Position numbers and translations under genes: made by a program. This document shows positions 1 through 11,009 of a stretch of DNA of 64,000 nucleotides, piece after piece. The DNA lies in the NCBI GenBank assembly GCA_021234155.1, contig JAJEKV010000296.1, positions 310,001 through 374,000 on the forward strand, given 5' to 3'. The first letter of the stretch is position 1. Every line of letters starts with the position of its first letter. The DNA is from Isoetes taiwanensis (lineage: Eukaryota > Streptophyta > Lycopodiopsida > Isoetales > Isoetaceae). The notes under the pieces were generated by a model. The model was given only the letters and a program-made list of their open reading frames with translations, was not told where the DNA came from and did no database searches.

Positions 1-243
1 ACCACAAATTCATATCTGGTAATTATCAGTTGAAAGTACCCAAGACAAAACCTGATTTATGTGCACTTCTAGCATGATAATTTGGTCCTTGATCTATTGA
101 ACGTACCATAGATGCACCATCCTTATTTCGGCATGCTACACAGGTGCCCAAGAATCAGTCAGGAACATACGCACAAAGGCATAAATCATATCAATATTTT
201 TGAATTTTTACCAGAGCAATATTTTAGCTGAATCTGGAGTCTG

Positions 244-1251
244 CTAAAGTGTTTTGAGGCCACAAACACTGACCGCAAGAGCCTGTACAGTAGATGCATC
301 CCCATGTACGGTAACTTCTGGACCAATCTTTGCAGCTATCTATAAGAGCAAACATATTCGTAAAAACCAAGGAAGGAACATGCAGCAGATTCAAGCTACT
401 ATATCGAAAGCAGGCCCAACATGCGGAAGACTGCTCAAAGATCAAATCATTATTTGCAAAAGATATTTTATCAGCCAATAAAAGCTAGAAATGACAAAAG
501 GTCACTTTGGACTATGCCCATATAACCTGTAAAAGTGGATGCATTCATAACAATCGATTCTAAGGGCATCTCAGTTAGCAATTTCAAGGTATATATATCT
601 CTTTTCTGAAGATATAACAAATTTCATGGCAGATTCACAATAAAAAAATCACTTTCAAACCTTAATCATGTTGCTTCAAATCTGTGTATTTCTTTTGTTG
701 GGTCACTTATAAATCCATTTCGACTACAGCCATATCTGCCTTGCTTGAGACACTGAGGGTATAATGAGAAAGGACCACACTGTCAGCACAGAGCCAAACA
801 ACAGATCTTGTATCTATCTGCTTCCATTTTACTAAGCCAAAAGCGGCCTACCTAGCATAATTGCTCTGCTACCTTCATAATCAGACAGAGCATTGGAGCA
901 TCTATTTGCGTCTGGACATCAATTCTACAAATGCCATAGATGCACGAAGCATTAACCGCTATCTTCGTGCAAGGGTTGCATGCCCAAGAAAACCTTGTGG
1001 CCAAAAATACCTTTAGAATGGTATCTAACTTTCCGGCAGAGATTTAAGCAAAAGGAGCAGTACAAAAGCAACATACCTTTTTGCATGCATGTCCAGCTAA
1101 TCCGTTAGAGATATTTCTGGCAAATAGACAGCAGGATCATCTGTGTCACAGCATAAACATCCTGAGAAAGCGGGATCACGGCGTTAAGATCTGGATCTGT
1201 GCTATCCGATAGAGCTATGAGCATCAAACATTCTCTTGCAAAAGCGGAACC
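244..1251 (-). other. possible 3' exons of an unidentified minus-strand gene
   Basis: Two minus-strand stretches look exon-like. One (339 down to 244) follows a TTATAG acceptor and reads 31 residues, including KIGPEVTVHGDASTVQALAV, before a stop. The other (1251 down to 1105) follows a CTGTTTTAG acceptor and reads SAFARECLMLIALSDSTDPD and onward to a stop. No good donor joins them and I do not recognise the family. They could be chance open stretches. The rest of 1-1380 shows no other gene. Confidence 0.22.
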
Positions 1252-1380
1252 CTAAAACAGTTGTAAATTTTTTGCTCAAAAGACACGACAAGGTAATATT
1301 GCCATGTTAATTTCCAATTGCCCATTTTTGCGATACCAAGCAAAGATATTATAGTCCACCATTAAAATCCAAATGAAAAA

Positions 1381-1594
1381 CCAAGTCCCAAACGTGAGTC
1401 AAGTAAGTCATCGAATTATTTTTCAAAATGCATGAGAAAAAACCACCGAAGGATGGATACTAGAAGCAAATGCAATTAATTGTGTAGGATGATACCAAGT
1501 CCCGAAAGTGAGTTAAGTAAGCCATCGAATTATTTTTCAAAAGTGCATGAGAAAAAACCACCAAGGATAGATACTAGAAGCAAATGCAATTATT
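1381..1594. repeat. tandem duplication of about 100 bp
   Basis: Two diverged copies of about 100 bp (1381-1480 and 1495-1594) both run from CCAAGTCCC to AAGCAAATGCAATTA. The second copy ends exactly where the SINE-like tail at 1599 begins. Confidence 0.8.
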
Positions 1595-1598
1595 GTGC

Positions 1599-1678
1599 CT
1601 AGGCCAAGTAGGATGCCTTCCCATAGACCGATTGGTCTCCGTGGACGATAAAAGTACCTTCCTTCCTTCCTTCCTTAC
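1599..1678 (+). mobile_element. SINE-like 3' end with (TTCC)n tail
   Basis: The sequence ends CTCCGTGGACGATAAAAG followed by TTCC repeats. The same CGTGGACGWTAAAA end followed by a different short repeat occurs four more times in the window, which is the structure expected of SINE 3' ends made by a LINE machinery that adds simple-repeat tails. The body and a 5' end with pol III boxes are not evident. Confidence 0.45.
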
Positions 1679-1754
1679 ATCTTGGCAGACACGTTCAAGG
1701 GTCAAAACTTATGCAATGATTTTTGCTTGGTTTGTGTTTTGTGTGTTGATTTTA

Positions 1755-1912
1755 TATTTTATTGTTTGTCTTGTGATGGGGCTTCGACCCCAGGTTTTTG
1801 TTTGGGCCTTGGCCCCTTGTTTAGTTTGAGCTTCTGCCCTTTTGTATTGTTCCGTCCCATAAGCCTCTGAGCTTCTCGTGGACGTTATAATTCTATCTTA
1901 ACTTATCTTATC
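1755..1912 (+). mobile_element. second SINE-like unit ending CGTGGACGTTATAA
   Basis: Small GC hairpins (GGGGCTTCGACCCC and GGGCCTTGGCCCC) precede a CGTGGACGTT end at 1877-1886 and a loose TTCTATC/TTATCTTA tail. The end matches the other SINE-like ends here. The left boundary is not visible. Spacer from about 1913 to 2321 shows no gene. Confidence 0.4.
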
Positions 1913-2321
1913 CAGGTTTCATCAACACGTCTTGGTCTTTCACAAGTTAAAACCATAACGCCATGCTTGGTTCAATGCTGCTAGGTTTTTACACCCTAGA
2001 ATTAACATATGACATACGTGGCATTACATACAAGGATTTCGAATGATATGGTCAAATGGTTAAAAGTCCCATCCATCCATGGTATTCACCACTAAGAAAT
2101 CTAACTTCACATTAACCTTTACCCATTATACAATTTCACATCCATTACTAATGTTCACACTTAGAATCTTTCAAACACATTACAGTATTGGCTTAAATCC
2201 ATAAGTATTAATTGGATTTATTTGCACCATTATTGCTTTTCAATTATTTGCACAATTATTCCTTGTATTATTATTATTATCAAATTTATAATAATTATTG
2301 ATATTAAGAGTGAGGTGAGTC

Positions 2322-2425
2322 GTGATATTGTCCATGATGCTATTAGCAACACACATAACGTCATTTGTTAGCAGTGATATTATCCACGATGCTATTAGCA
2401 ACACATACAACGTCATTTGTTAGCA
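2322..2425. repeat. 52-bp tandem duplication in a GAT-rich tract
   Basis: Two copies of a 52-bp unit containing GATGCTATTAGCAACACA and AACGTCATTTGTTAGCA. The surrounding 2300-2780 is AT-rich with many GAT/ATT triplets and holds no recognisable gene. Confidence 0.8.
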
Positions 2426-2785
2426 CTGATATAATATTGTCAATATGTGATACTACAGATGAAGCTATGTATGATACTATAACTGGCATAAGCTATAACA
2501 CTTGTATTGTCATTAGCACCATTGGAATAATTAATGATGGTAAAGTTGATGCAATAGGTGATATTATTCATGATGGTAGTAGTAACACATATATTCTCAT
2601 TAATTAGTACTGATAGAATTGTTGACCATATTTATGATGATGTTGATGATGCTATAGATGATATACTTTGTATCATATGTTGCATCACTAGACCTTGAAT
2701 ATCATTATTTATATCACTTAGTGCTTTTTGAGATTTTAAGTCATATTAAAGTGATGATAAAGGGCTATCCTCTTGTAGTGTAAGG

Positions 2786-4941
2786 GATTGGCCTATTCCA
2801 GGTAATGTTTCAGAAGTTCGAAGTTTCTTGGGACTCGCAGGATATTATCGGAAATTTGTTAAGGATTTTGCAACAATTGCCGCACCTCTTACTGATCTTA
2901 CAAAGCATGAGAAGGTGAAGGATTGGATGGAACATTGGAAAGCGAAAGTCCAGGTAGGTTTTCAGAAGCTTAAGGATGCTTTAACGTCTGCACCAGTCCT
3001 CACGTTGCCCGATCCTGAAAAGGATAAGCTAGTAGCAACGGATGCTAGTAAGATTGCTACCGGTGGAGTCCTAATGCAGGAGGGGAGAGTTATTGCCTAT
3101 GATTCAAAGAAGATGAACGACACGGAACAGCGATACCCTACCCATGATCAGGAATTGTTAGCAGTTGTCCGCGCTCTGCGTATTTGGAGACACTACCTTC
3201 TTGGTAGAAGATTTCAGCTGGATACGGATCATCAGAGTCTCCGCTATCTATCCACCCAGCCAAATCTCAACCTCCGTCAGAGAAGATGGATGGAATTTTT
3301 GCAAGAGTATGATTTCGAGATTATGTATAAGCCTGGGAAGCACAATGTGGTTGGGGATGCGTTGTCACGCCATCCTTTGACAATCCGAACCCATTGTAAC
3401 GCAATTTCCACACTCACCAGTGAGTTTGGGAAACAAATAGAGCAGACCTTGGCCACAGATCCTGAGTTCTGTGATATTTGGGTTAGCTTGAATAAGGAAG
3501 CACGCACAGATAAAGAACGCGATGATTTCCGTTCCTATAAGAAAGAGGGCAACTTACTATATTACAAGGATAAGTTGTGTGTACCTGAGACTTCAGGAGT
3601 ACGTAAGTTGATTCTTCATGACACACACAACAGCCCTATAGCTGGACATACAGGTTTTATGAAGACCTACTTTAAGATCCGCTCCAGTTATTTTTGGCCT
3701 TCGATGAAGAAGGACATTGCTAGATACATTAAGCAGTGTCAGGTGTGTCAACAAACCAAGGCGGAGCAATTAAGAGTTCCAGGAGAGTTGCAACCTTTGG
3801 ATGTACCCAACGCGAAGTGGGAAGTGATAACCATGGACTTCATTGTGGGCCTTCCACGTACTCTCCGTGGATATGATGCATTGATGGTGGTGGTCGACAA
3901 ATTGTCGAAAATGGCTCATTTCTTGCCATGTCGCACCATCGACATCGCCTTCGACAACATACCGCTATTTGCAAAGGAGATTTTTCGGGTTGCACGCGGA
4001 ATGCCAAGAGTTATTGTATCCGGCAAAGGATCCCAAATTTGTAAGTGCATTCGGAAGGATTTCTTCGCCACCATCCGGACCAAGCTTGCTATGAGTATGA
4101 GATATCATCCTCGGACGGATGGTCGATAGAGCCGCGTATCAATCGTATTATAGAGGATATGCTCTGACGGGTTATGTGTGGAGTAAGCAATCACAATAGG
4201 TCGAATTATATTTATCCGGTAGAGTTTGCCTACAACAAAGATGAAACAGGAATCTTCGAATGTCTCCCTTTATGATAAATTATGGGTATCAATGTCTTAC
4301 TCGGACACATGGCATAACCCGTTTTCTAAAGTGGAGGTTTCTCAACAACTCTTCCGGAAATGCAAGCTTTGGTCGAAGAAGTTCGTGGTTACTTATTAGG
4401 CACGCCTTGATCGTCAAAAAGAGTGTGGTATGGATAAACACGTAACCCCACGAGTCTTCGGTGGGCTTAATCAGTTTGGCTTAAGATCAAAGTAAAACAA
4501 GCCAAGCTTAAGATTGGTAACTGCAAGAAGTTGGCACCCAGATGGGCTGGGCCGTTCAAGATTACTGAATGTGTTGGAGAACAGGCATATCGCTTGGATT
4601 TGCCACCCCGCTTGAAGATCCACAAGGTCTTTCACGTGAGTCTTCTGAAATAACACACCCCTGATCCAGAGGAGGTTTTGGATACCCCAACCCTCCTAGA
4701 AATGACAGAGGAGCAGCTGGAGATAGTGCATGAAGCTCTTCTTGATCGAGCTTACAAACAGACCAGAAGGACTCAAATGTTGCAATACTTGGTTAAGTGG
4801 AAGCACTTACCAGTTGAGGATGCTACCTGGGTGATGAAGATAGACCTTGACAAGCACTATCCGGACTTCATGCGGGAATCTCAGGGCCGCACCATCAACG
4901 ATGCTATCAACCCGCTCTCGGTAAGCAGCTTGAAGGCTTGA
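2786..4941 (+). pseudogene. Ty3/gypsy pol remnant (RT end, RNase H, integrase, chromodomain)
   Basis: RNase H is marked by [14 protein letters not shown] and the DHQSLRY region, and the integrase zinc finger by [14 protein letters not shown] with CQVCQQTK. The integrase core follows (ITMDFIVGLP, then IVSGKGSQIC where the intact relative has ISDRDPKF, so the second catalytic Asp is gone). The frame closes at a TAG at 4127-4129, where the relative reads [10 protein letters not shown]. Downstream pieces are scattered over frames with further stops (near 4166 and 4649), ending in a chromodomain-like QYLVKWKHLPVEDATWV at about 4780-4850. Clearly non-functional. Confidence 0.95.
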
Positions 4942-5562
4942 TTCGGCCGCGAATCATGCAAAGAGAGGGTAGATGCATCATTATTTAATAATAGTTACCG
5001 ATGATGAGATCACCTTGTGTTTGCTAGGACGTGGTGTATTGTTGATGTTGACATGACCACGAATTGCTGCGAAGGCATGTAGTTGATAGACTGCGTTCAT
5101 CTCGGCTATAATGAGAACTTGACCATCCTTATGCCGCAATGAATACCAAACTATAGACATGATAGGTTCCCTTGTAGCTAGGATTTTCTTTTATTTATAG
5201 GGGGTGGTCCCTTCAACCACAATCTAATTATATTATTGATATATACCGATATGTTCACATGTGCGGGCGGTGGAGCGATTCACACCGCCCATGTATAGAG
5301 GGTTGTCGATGACCACTTCTTCGATTCCGTTTGTTTACATCGGTTACTTTCGTCATCTGTGAAGTTTTAAACTCGGACTTCGGTCCCCGAACTTTCTTTG
5401 TGATCATAAGTTTGTAAAATGCACCTTCGTGCTTACACTATGTTATATTTTCAACTTCAATGTAATTCTTAGAGTTATTTTCTATTTCAGTTTCTTCAAG
5501 TAACTGTCTTTGATTAACTAACCCCAATGCTGAGGACAGCATTGTTTTTAAGGAGGGGAGAA
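4942..5562 (+). other. pol-to-LTR spacer with polypurine tract
   Basis: Non-coding tail of the element. It ends in AAGGAGGGGAGAA immediately before the LTR's TGTGACGTTCC, in the position of the plus-strand primer polypurine tract. No gene is seen. Confidence 0.75.
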
Positions 5563-7208
5563 TGTGACGTTCCACGTATTTATACGGTATACGTAACGTA
5601 TTTATATGGTATACGTATAAATATACCGACACGTCACCCATTAAAGGTACGCCACCATGGGGTATTGTAACCTAGGGGGTTGACCTAAAAGGGATTAAAT
5701 TAGCTATGCTAATTTAATCATTAAGGATAATAACCTATAATTTAGGGAATTAATATTAAATGGGTTAATTTGATTAACTAATGCTTTGGGAAGGCGCCAC
5801 CTGGCCTAAAACGATTGGCCAGCATGGGGACTTCCAAATTGGGCCGCCAACCCTGATCCCTATCCCTAATTGACTCCCAAAATTCGTCCAAAGGAGCAGG
5901 AGCCTTAACCCCTCGCCAAGCCGAAGCCACCATACCAAGCACTTTTACCTGTGTAGCTGAAGCTGAGCACCAAGAACCAGGAAGATGGATGCACCAAACG
6001 ATAACGGGTCCAGCCGAAACTCAGGTGGGTGGCTAGGATAGCCTGAGAATTCTAGAATAACGCCCCTGTTGGGCACTGGTTGTGTTTGCTTCTCTGTTCT
6101 CTCTATGTTTTACTTGTAGGAACTAACCCTTGATTGTAAAGGTGAGTTCTCTTTATTTCTGATTCTGGTCTTGCTCGAAAGGATGGATTGATAATTCTTT
6201 GCATAGTATTACTCGGAAATGGGGAATTACGGGGGTAGAGACCTCTGAGCTCATGTAGGGTAGTATGCTCCTAGATAGAGCCCTGTATTATCCCATTAGT
6301 TGCGGCCTGTGTACAAGAGACCACCGGGTCATAGATGCTATGGATTGGCTTAGCACCAAAGAAGGGACGTAGTGATGAAGTGGGGGTGGGGTCTTGCACA
6401 CGAACATAAAAGGCTCGAGACTCCCTGATGGGCCCACGATAGCCCGGCCACGTAGGGGGCGGGTATGGGTCGACACTCCACGGGTGTAGAGGTGTGATAC
6501 GTGATGGAGCACCTTGCACTTTGAGTAGATTTAGGGTGAGTAAGCCCGCAATGAATGGGGGTCGCTGATGCGCACGTATTCTCTAGCTCACCCATGGAAC
6601 CACCGGTGATCCGGAAAGGGACACTTCCCCGACCTGCCTCATCGGACCGGGCGTCATGAACCCTGGAGTAGGCTCAGCAGGGTGATACCTCGAGCATGCG
6701 TCTCCGGAAGGCTATAGCGAAGCCATAGCGTGAATCGACTCATCCGCAAAGTGTGCATGGGAGGGGGCGGATGGAGTGGACAACCCTAGCCGATGTTCTA
6801 TGCCACCAACGCCAAAGTTATACCTCGTCGCTGATCTCTTGAGGCCGAGCCGTCAGTCTATCCTCACAGGAGTCTGAACCGGGATAGAACCTGGGGTTTG
6901 GGGTGTTTTCATTAGGGTTAGATGCATATTCTTTGCCGTTGGTATTTGGATGGATGATCCACCCTTCGTGGTGGATATTTATATATATATTTGTGCTGTG
7001 TGCTAACATTGTATTCACGCTTCCGCGACTTAGGAGTCCCACTGAAGGCGTGGGCCGAATGACACCTCCGTGTCCTTCACTCGGGCATCTCTCTATAGAT
7101 GGCCCGGGATAGACGGAGGGCCCTGCTCATGGCGAGAGAGTCGCCAAGGGAGGGGAAAGTCCCCGTATGTATACGGCCGGGGGTCGTATATATTCAGGGA
7201 GCGTCACA
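5563..7208 (+). repeat. 3' LTR of the truncated chromovirus
   Basis: It starts TGTGACGTTCC and ends GAGCGTCACA, an imperfect version of the terminal inverted TGTGACGT of the complete element. Internal blocks such as GGGGGTAGAGACCTC and AGTTGCGGCCTGTG are shared with the LTRs at 45929 and 61993. Length is about 1.65 kb. Confidence 0.88.
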
Positions 7209-7548
7209 AAGGTTGTCAAACCAGTCCTACCTTGGGCATTATTTCAGACTCTGCAGCCTTTTCCTAGTGCTTGTTCATTTTTCGTGGCTTGTTGACAGCA
7301 TGGGAGGTAGTCAAACATCTTTTCTGGCCACGCCCCTCCATCCATACCCTATTGGAGACTCTATGGTGGTGGGCACCACTGCCTCCAGGCTCTGCAGCAC
7401 CTCCACTGGCAACATTAGTTCATCCCCTTACACAGAGACGATGGGTTCTTGCAGGTGTTATCTCTATTCAAGCATGGAATGAGTTATTGAGTTTCAAGTC
7501 GCTAGACACCTACATGGAGCCCACCTTTGCTTTAATGGTTTGTTGTAT
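7209..7548 (+). other. gene-like fragment of unknown origin
   Basis: An open frame at 7271-7618 reads GGLLT-type residues and a stretch RRWVLAGVISIQAWNELLSF. I do not recognise it. The frame runs into the inverted-repeat element that begins at 7549, so it may be a host-gene fragment interrupted by that insertion, or a chance ORF. Confidence 0.2.
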
Positions 7549-8961
7549 GGGGGAACGTCACTTGGGATCCCTTTTTGGTGTGGACGGCGGCGGTGCTTCG
7601 ATCGGCTCCCGAAATTGACTCGAGCCGCCAGTTGGGTTCGGGCCTAAGCGAGCCTTTAAACTCGCCCGGCGAACCCCATGCCGCCCAGGCGAACACAAAA
7701 ATGACGTATGGATTGGGGGGGCCGCTAAGCTCAAGTGGCGCCTCCACGGCTCGCCCAGCTAACCCCGAACCCTGGCCAAGATACAGCCCCGCCGTAATGG
7801 CGGCGCGTGCAAGGAAAGGCGTGCATTTATTGCTCTTTGCGGGTTCGCCAGCGTAACCCTCTCACAGATTGACAGAGAAGGCAAGAAGAGAAGGCAGAGC
7901 TAAAGGTGCGCCGAGGCTTAATCCCCAAACGTAATGCATCGTCACTATACCCGAAGCATATATGTGCATTGAAATCCTTTGCATGATCTATAATTCAAAG
8001 ATAGAACGAGAGGGGATCCGCGTGAGACTGGATGGTAACCGGAAGACCCTCTCGGATCGTAAATTGGATCGATCTGTCTGTAACAATTCGGCATGGCGCG
8101 ACACTGTACCCATGATACATCAGCTGCTGTATCAACCTCTAGATAGTATTCTTTCGGATTTCCTATCCCCAATCTTACAAGATATTCCCCAATTCCTAGC
8201 CCCAATCCGGTTATTCTTGGTGCGTAAATCAGGGCTCCTATTGGGCTTTTTGTGCACAAAACCAAGGTTTTGAGACATGGTTTTGATCCTCTATTCATCC
8301 CCTTTTAGCAGATGTAGCAAATTCAGTTTGTGGGTCATTTTTTCTTCTTTGAATCTTGTTTCCCTGTGCATAATTTGGGCTTGAAGGATCCCTTTCGGCA
8401 ACCCATTTGGATTCTCAGGACCCCTTTCAACATTTTTGGGAGCTTTATCAAGATGAAGATCCACGTTTGTAAAACTGAGATGGCCACATTGTGCCTGATA
8501 CAGCGACAGGCATAGCAGAAGCAAGGAAAAAACAGGGGTTTTCATCTCTAAATTGGGCCGAAATGTTGTGCAGAGGAACGGATTGATATGGATTTTATGC
8601 AAAAGAGGGTATGTGTGTAAGCTCTGACGTGCCAGAGGGTTCGCCCAGGCGAACCGGTAAGAAGAACAAATAAATGCACTTCCTTACACGGGTTTGCCTC
8701 GGCGAACCCGGGAGGGAGGCGCCGCCGCTGTGCTTGACGGCCCCGCCAAGTTCCGCCACGCCATTTTTGTGTTTGCCCTGGCAAATGCATGGGGTTCGGC
8801 CCGCTTAATTTGGGTTCGCTTTGGGAGAACTTCGGTTGCCCCTCGACGAGTCAATTTAGGGGAGCCAATAAAGTGGGGGGCTCGCTAGTGGTCCCGCTGA
8901 CCGATGGTAGCCGAAACCGTGTGTTAATACACACCTAAAAGGAGACCAAGTGACATTCCCC
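7549..8961. mobile_element. long-TIR (Mutator-like) element carrying a captured gene fragment
   Basis: The left arm (7549 to about 7865) and right arm (about 8630 to 8961) are inverted copies of each other. Outer ends read GGGGGAACGTCACTTGG and, on the complement, AGGGGAATGTCACTTGG, and homology continues for about 300 bp (for example AAATTGACTCG and GAACCCCATG blocks). Between the arms lies part of an aspartyl protease gene. Long inverted arms around captured host sequence are typical of Pack-MULE or foldback elements. No transposase is present, and I could not define a 9-bp target duplication. Confidence 0.75.
7945..8602 (-). pseudogene. captured A1-family aspartyl protease, N-terminal part
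   Basis: The probable start is the Met at 8545, opening a signal peptide (MKTPVFSLLLLCLSLYQAQC). A propeptide-like region follows, then a shift of frame at about 8291-8298. The start of the mature protease comes next: GEYLVRLGIGNPKEYYLEVD, TAADVSWVQC and DPIYDPRGSSGYHPVSRGSP. Plant pepsin-like proteases have DTGS at the first active site. Here it reads DTAA, so the site is degraded. The reading ends after about 110 residues of the catalytic domain and the second active-site half is absent. Frameshift, active-site change and truncation all indicate a non-functional captured fragment. Confidence 0.85.
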
Positions 8962-8975
8962 TACAATATAGAAAT

Positions 8976-9463
8976 ATGGGAGATTTTTTTTCTTCCCTTT
9001 CTTCTTTGGCTTCATCGAGGCCCCAAGGGCGGCAGAGCTCGTCCTCCGACGAACTTATCTTCTCAAATGAAATTGCTCCATGATTCTTTTAGCAGTACTA
9101 TGTCGTTTCTTGATTTTTCTTGTTTAACTTTGTCGCCGTAGAATTAAAGCAGGAAGATCAGGTTTTGCTGATTTTCGTGCTTATTTAGTAAGGTTTTTAT
9201 TTTACAGCTTTAGAACAAGAGCTACTCTGACGATGTTTTCACTTCGGGTTCATATTCGAATGGTATTTTTTAAGCTGTATGTGAGTTTCTTGCATGCAAG
9301 CATTTTTATATCATGACCTTATTTTTTCTTGTTGCAGGCGATTCTGGTGGCCCGAGCCCTGTATCAAATGATTTTTTAACTGCATCATTGATCCTATCAT
9401 TTTTAGAACGGAACTATGGCAAGGCACTTACAGGCTCTTATGTGGGTGAGATCTTCAGCATGG
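8976..9463 (+). pseudogene. 5' part of an unidentified host gene (exon-like pieces)
   Basis: An ATG at 8976 opens MGDFFSSLSSLASSRPQGRQ and a serine-rich continuation. Two well-bounded exon-like pieces follow: 9214-9262 (CTTTAG acceptor, G|GTATTT donor; NKSYSDDVFTSGSYSN) and 9338-9463 (TTGTTGCAG acceptor, ATGG|GTAGGT donor; includes VSNDFLTASLILSFLERNYG). The phases of the last two join correctly (49 nt plus 126 nt). The donor of the first exon is not evident, and nothing clearly continues the gene after 9470. I do not recognise the family. It could be a fragment or the start of a gene whose later exons I missed. Confidence 0.35.
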
Positions 9464-9759
9464 GTAGGTTCTTCTAAGCTAACTGCTCTGTTCTACGTGA
9501 AATGCTCTTTCCTCCATTCTAAGTTAAAGGGAAAGAAAATGCTCTGGTTTGTTGTTTTTGGTAGTGCCGGATTTGGCCAAGTGCTCATTTTGAGGTCAGA
9601 AGTGTCAGCAGAAAATTGGTGGCCAAAGTTATTGTGGAAAATAGTCAAAGATTTGAGAAGTTGAAGAGTTTCAAGATGTGGGGGCAAGATTCTTGTTAGA
9701 TTGTTGAGGCCTAAAAAGAGATTCATCAGGTCGGCAAGAAACCCAATAACTGAAGATAG

Positions 9760-11009
9760 ATAGTTGTAGATAATAAGGAAATAGGAAGTCTATGAATGTA
9801 AAACATTGGCTTTTGAGCTTTGAATGTAGAACAAGTTGGCTTTTGTGCTTTTGAGATTCAAATCTAACAGATGTATATAATGAAACCTGTTAAAAAAATG
9901 AACGTGACTAGCTGAAGCTGTCACCCGAAATCAAGGTATCCAACTTCCATAGACAAATACACCATAGTCAACACGCAAATACACCATAGACAAAAAAATC
10001 AATCCTGTTTCTGTATTGTAGAAGGAACAACCCTTTTGGTTATAATGAATGTAACACTATGCAACAACGCAGATGCATTTTAGGGGAAGGTGAAATAAAA
10101 AAAAGCAACATCGATATTGGATTACTAGGTCGTATACGGACGCCATTGGTTTGAGTTCATATTGAACCGCTTAAAGAAAGTTAACATAGAGGGAATATTT
10201 TCACTATGTCGAACGCCATTGGTTTGAGTTCATATTGAATCGCTTAAAGAAAGTTAACATAGAGGGAATATTTTCACTATGCCGAATGCCTGAATCAAAT
10301 GCATTTTCTTGGTTTGTGTGCTTTCACTTTTATGTAATTAGTGGAGCGTCATCAATAAGGACCATGGGCTAATTGTGGACCATATCAAAATGGGATCACA
10401 TTTACTAAAAATGGATCAACTCTTAAATTATTGTCTCAATCTTAACCATTGGATGAAATGGATGAAAAAATGGCTGCAATCATTAGAATCCAGGTGTAAG
10501 ATTTAAATGAGTTTGTAAGAACTCCAGCTATAGTGTAATTCGTAATTCTTCTAAGATCAAGTATCACCAGCATTCCTCTCGTATATAGGCACAAAAGCAT
10601 TACTAATGTACTAGATTGATGATTTACCTATGGAAGAAATATATGGCCAATGAAATCATCCATGTGCTACATATATACACATGCAGGACATGTAAAAGTT
10701 GGGCGAATGAATCCTTGATGTTACAACCCTACATCTTCATTATACACCTTTTTCTTATGTCGAGAGCAAAAAATGTTGAACATGCAGGGCGTATCAACCT
10801 TTCATTTTCTTCTTGGCCAGTGGTTCGATGCCATTTTGCAATGATAATCACAACAATGTCATGTTTTCACCATTCTTCTAATGTAAATCGAAGTTCCTAA
10901 ACTAGTTCAATTAATTGCATTAAATAACATATTTAGTCATAATAAATTATCCATGGTTAAAGCAAGGGTATTTTGAAATATTTTTCAAACTACTAGACAA
11001 GGGCAAAAT
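9760..11009. other. spacer with a 73-bp tandem duplication
   Basis: No gene is seen. At 10141-10213 and 10214-10286 a 73-bp unit beginning CGCCATTGGTTTGAGTTCA is repeated with four or five differences. Confidence 0.7.

Larger units (their letters stand above)
2786..7208 (+). mobile_element. 5'-truncated Ty3/gypsy chromovirus
   Basis: Homology begins abruptly inside the reverse transcriptase C-terminal region ([20 protein letters not shown]) and runs through RNase H, integrase and chromodomain to a 3' LTR. The 5' LTR, gag, protease and catalytic RT are missing. It belongs to the same family as the complete element at 45929-63599: the pol proteins align throughout and the LTRs share several blocks. 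No target duplication can be defined because the left end is lost. Confidence 0.93.

Noticed and set aside
1760-1845. tRNA or small structured RNA gene
   Set aside because: Several small GC hairpins but no cloverleaf and no paired A and B boxes.
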